A stretch of 6,919 nt of DNA. Source: Thermoplasmata archaeon (GTDB taxonomy: Archaea > Thermoplasmatota > E2 > UBA202 > DSCA01). The stretch's first letter is position 1. Every line of letters starts with the position of its first letter. The notes beneath the pieces are model-generated. The model searched no databases. It was not told where the DNA came from and was given only the letters and a program-made list of their open reading frames with translations. The position numbers and the translations under genes were made by a program. This document shows, in pieces, positions 4,858 to 6,919 of this stretch. Where the stretch lies: positions 1 to 6,919 of the forward strand of contig VBQP01000041.1 in assembly GCA_008297795.1 (NCBI GenBank), written 5' to 3'.

Positions 4858-6207
4858 ATTGCTGTTCACTTCTCTTATTGATTCCTCTAAGATGTCCATG
4901 CCCGCCTCCACCTGCTCTGTTGTTATTGAAAGTGGGGGAATATAGCGGATTGCAGATTCGCCGCATGAGAGAAGGAGCAGTCCCTTTCTCAGCGCTTTAT
5001 CTACTATCTCATCTCTTATCTTTGGCGCTATCTCCTTGCTATCCTTGTCCTTCACTATTTCTGTTGCCTGCATAAGTCCAAGTCCACGTGCATCTCCCAC
5101 AATCTCGTATTTCTCTTCCATCTCCTTAAGGCGTTTGTGCATTATTTCTCCCTGTTTTGCAGCATTCTCTACAAGATTTTCCTTTTCTATCACGTCTATG
5201 GTGGCAAGTGAAGCAGCGCATGCAACGAGATTGCCGCCGAATGTTGTGGAATGTGCTCCTTTAACTCCAAAATCATACTTGGCGTTGAAAACGGCAGCTC
5301 CTATTGGAATTCCTGATGCCATTGCCTTTGCCATTGTTATAACATCTGGCTCTACTCCGAAATGCTCTATTGCAAACATCTTGCCTGTTCTCCCGAAGCC
5401 AGATTGTATCTCATCGTCAACAAGTATTATGCCATACTTATCTGCAAGTTTCCTGAGTTCCTTCAAAAAAGTTGACGGCGGCACGATATATCCGCCCTCT
5501 CCCTGAAGCGATTCGACGAATATTGCTGCCACCTCGTCTGGCGGGACGTATCTCTTGAACATCTCCTCTATGTATCCTATAACCCTGCTTACAAGTTCAT
5601 CCGGCTCCTCATATCCGTCTATTCCGAAAACATTTCTGTATGGGTTCGGATAAGGGGCATGAACAACTCCCGGCATCCATGGGAAGAAATTCTGTTTGTG
5701 GACGGTTTTACTTGCCGTCAGTCCGAGAGCACCCATTGTCCGCCCATGGAAGGCACCCATAAAAGCCAGAATGAATTTCCTTTTCGTGCTCCATCTTGCA
5801 AGTTTTATTGCCGCCTCCACCGCCTCCGCCCCGCTGTTTCCGTAATAAACTTTTTTCTCGAAACTGCCGGGGGTTATCCCTGCGAGACGTTTTGCCAGCC
5901 TTACCTGCACGTCGTAATAAAAATCTGTTCCCGCAAAATGAATCACCTTTCCTGCCTGTTCTCTTATGGCATCAACAACTGAGGGGTGACAATGTCCTGT
6001 ATTTACCACCCCAATTCCAGAGGTGAAATCAAAGAAAATGTTTCCATCGACATCCTCAAATACAACTCCCTTTGCATCCTTTACAACTGCAGGGGCTGCC
6101 TTTGTTGTCGTTGCCATATACTTTTCATCATCTGAAACTATTTTACTGCCTTCGGGTCCCGGCAAATCTGTTAAAACCTTGGGTCTTTCTTCTTTTCCTG
6201 TTATCAT
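4852..6207 (-). CDS. Class III PLP aminotransferase, archaeal GABA/ornithine aminotransferase or amino-acid racemase subfamily
   Basis: A fold-type I PLP enzyme of 451 residues from the chosen ATG at 6205-6207. Landmarks in that numbering: entry motif VVFEDVDGNIFFDFTSGIGV (48-67), phosphate-binding GNSGAEA (123-129), GAFHGRTMG (151-159), cofactor-ring acid D265 in VDDEIQSGFGRTG (263-275), Schiff-base lysine K294 in TMAKAMASGIPIGA, and TTFGGN (321-326). The stretches PYPNPYRN, GIDGYEEP and VPPDEVAAIF closely resemble Thermococcales enzymes annotated as 4-aminobutyrate aminotransferase. Characterised members of that group act as ornithine aminotransferase or as broad-specificity amino-acid racemases, so the reaction cannot be fixed from sequence here. 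The frame is open to 6330, but the extra 41 residues are hydrophobic and unlike the family, and would run across both divergent promoters. The chosen ATG sits 25 bases from a TATA box, as a leaderless start. The gene converges on trm1. Confidence 0.92.
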   Translation of the reverse strand: MITGKEERPKVLTDLPGPEGSKIVSDDEKYMATTTKAAPAVVKDAKGVVFEDVDGNIFFDFTSGIGVVNTGHCHPSVVDAIREQAGKVIHFAGTDFYYDVQVRLAKRLAGITPGSFEKKVYYGNSGAEAVEAAIKLARWSTKRKFILAFMGAFHGRTMGALGLTASKTVHKQNFFPWMPGVVHAPYPNPYRNVFGIDGYEEPDELVSRVIGYIEEMFKRYVPPDEVAAIFVESLQGEGGYIVPPSTFLKELRKLADKYGIILVDDEIQSGFGRTGKMFAIEHFGVEPDVITMAKAMASGIPIGAAVFNAKYDFGVKGAHSTTFGGNLVACAASLATIDVIEKENLVENAAKQGEIMHKRLKEMEEKYEIVGDARGLGLMQATEIVKDKDSKEIAPKIRDEIVDKALRKGLLLLSCGESAIRYIPPLSITTEQVEAGMDILEESIREVNSNL

Positions 6208-6228
6208 GGCTGGGGAATGTGAAATTGC

Positions 6229-6236
6229 TTTAAAAA
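6229..6236 (-). promoter_or_regulatory. TATA box of the aminotransferase gene (leaderless)
   Basis: On the minus strand the box reads TTTTTAAA, centred 25 bases before the ATG at 6207. No Shine-Dalgarno precedes that ATG (CATTCCCCAGCC upstream), so the transcript most likely begins at or within a base or two of the start codon. This promoter is the main reason for rejecting the longer ORF. Confidence 0.6.
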
Positions 6237-6242
6237 CTATTT

Positions 6243-6266
6243 GTTTGACCAGTAGTTTGACCAGTA
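6243..6266. repeat. Perfect 12-bp tandem repeat between divergent promoters, candidate regulator site
   Basis: GTTTGACCAGTA occurs twice head to tail without mismatch. It lies just upstream of the aminotransferase TATA box (7 bases away) and 14 bases upstream of the rps3ae TATA box. A direct repeat with a 12-bp period, a little over one helical turn, puts both copies on nearly the same face of the DNA, as expected for a dimeric or two-site transcription factor. Its place fits an activator of the aminotransferase gene, or a repressor acting on either promoter. The regulator is not in the window. Confidence 0.6.
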
Positions 6267-6280
6267 AAACCACCAATTCA

Positions 6281-6288
6281 TTTAAATA
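6281..6288 (+). promoter_or_regulatory. TATA box of rps3ae (leaderless)
   Basis: TTTAAATA is centred about 26 bases before the ATG at 6311, the typical distance from archaeal TATA to transcription start. The gene therefore appears leaderless, with transcription starting at or next to the start codon. Confidence 0.65.
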
Positions 6289-6310
6289 ATAAAGTTTTAT
6301 TACATGGCAG

Positions 6311-6919
6311 ATGCCAAGGGAGAGAATCAAAAGAAAAAGGAAAGAGAAGCAATGGTACAGCGTGCTGGCTCCTCACATGTTCGGCAGGGCAAAGATAGCA
6401 GACACTCCGTCGGATGACCCTGAGAAATTGATAGGCAGAAATGTTGAGGTATCACTCCAGGAACTCACAAATGATTTTGCAAAATCCCATATCAAACTTA
6501 AATTCAAGATAGTAAATTCTAAAGGATTGGAGGCAAATACCATATTTATAGGCCATTCGTTGACCTCTGATTATGTAAAAAGAATGAGCAGAAAGCACAA
6601 ATCCAAGGTTGATGGCGTTTTCGATGTTAAGACAAGGGACGGTATTCTTGTAAGGCTGAAGCCGTCTGCCCTTGCTGGAAAAAGGATACAGACATCCCAG
6701 AAAAGGGCAATAAGACAGATACTTAAGGAAACCATGGAGAGGGAAGCAAGCACACACGATTTTGAGCAGTTCATAAAACTCATGCTTGACGGAGACCTGG
6801 GTAAGGAGGCATACCGCCTCTCAAAGAAAATTTATCCAATAAAGAGAGTAGAAGTCTACAAATCTGAAATTCTTGAAATCCCGAAAGTCGAGGCGATTGC
6901 AGACCGCGCCGAGGAAGAA
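6311..6919 (+). CDS. rps3ae: Small-subunit ribosomal protein eS1 (S3Ae), open at window end
   Basis: This is a structural protein of the archaeal/eukaryotic 30S/40S subunit platform, near the mRNA exit region. The 203 visible codons have no stop and cover nearly the whole expected length of about 200-225 residues. Family hallmarks: a basic N-terminus (MPRERIKRKRKEK), WYSVLAPHMFG (15-25), DTPSDDPEKLIGR (31-43), LTNDFAKSHIKLKFKI (52-67), FIGHSLTSDYVKRM (79-92), VDGVFDVKTRDG (100-111), KRIQTSQKRAIRQI (124-137), KKIYPIKRVEVYKSEIL (172-188), and an acidic tail starting at the window edge. The upstream ATG at 6304 is out of frame. The start at 6311 is fixed by the TATA spacing and by family alignment from memory. 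It is divergent from the aminotransferase gene, about 100 bases away. Confidence 0.97.
   Translation, partial: MPRERIKRKRKEKQWYSVLAPHMFGRAKIADTPSDDPEKLIGRNVEVSLQELTNDFAKSHIKLKFKIVNSKGLEANTIFIGHSLTSDYVKRMSRKHKSKVDGVFDVKTRDGILVRLKPSALAGKRIQTSQKRAIRQILKETMEREASTHDFEQFIKLMLDGDLGKEAYRLSKKIYPIKRVEVYKSEILEIPKVEAIADRAEEE

Noticed and set aside
5036..5506. 156-codon + strand open frame opposite the aminotransferase gene
   Set aside because: It is the mirror of a strongly conserved PLP-enzyme frame, low in complexity (Ser/Pro/Ala/Ile) and without initiation signals.
6208..6330. Longer N-terminus of the aminotransferase from ATG at 6330
   Set aside because: The extra 41 residues are hydrophobic, unlike the family's N-terminus, and their DNA contains both divergent TATA boxes and the tandem repeat; the ATG at 6207 has ideal leaderless spacing.
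6304..6420. ORF from ATG 6304 in front of rps3ae
   Set aside because: It is out of frame with the clear eS1 sequence and ends after a few dozen codons; the frame from 6311 has all the family motifs.

Overview
The window looks archaeal and probably comes from a euryarchaeote. The evidence is a eukaryote-type ribosomal protein eS1 (Rps3ae), a Trm1 tRNA-G26 methyltransferase, a THEP1-family NTPase, and TATA boxes of the TTTAAATA type placed about 25 bases upstream of start codons that have no leader. AGA/AGG and ATA codons are used heavily. The Thermoplasmatota is the lineage I would guess first, because of the secreted beta-helix/metallopeptidase protein and the mostly leaderless genes, but no marker here settles it.

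Layout, left to right. Positions 1-69 hold the C-terminus of a DUF2080/AbrB-like 'transposon-encoded' protein (+). A short spacer to 201 carries an orphan promoter with a near-perfect palindrome, a 24-codon ORF that may be a truncated gene start, and T-tracts that can terminate transcription from both sides. Positions 202-2700 (-) encode an 832-residue exported protein: signal peptide, right-handed parallel beta-helix, low-complexity linker, beta-rich domain, three calcium-binding DxDxDG loops, and a C-terminal zinc metallopeptidase domain with HELGHNLGL. This is the most unusual gene of the window. Positions 2701-3241 hold its promoter, a 53-codon ORF with a signal peptide (2816-2977, +), and then a stretch that reads like a frameshifted gene relic.

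From 3242 the content is housekeeping. THEP1 NTPase (3242-3796) and trm1 (3793-4857) form a translationally coupled operon (ATGA overlap). A class III PLP aminotransferase (4852-6207, -) converges on trm1 and shares its stop region through the palindrome CTATAG. It is divergent from rps3ae (6311 to window end, +). The short region between those two divergent genes holds a back-to-back pair of core promoters and a perfect 2 x 12 bp tandem repeat that is a good regulator-site candidate.

Functionally the right half covers tRNA modification, translation, nucleotide hydrolysis and amino-acid metabolism. The left half is an accessory, cell-surface/secreted region with a mobile-element scar at its edge. 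There is no CRISPR array, tRNA, rRNA or complete insertion sequence in the window.
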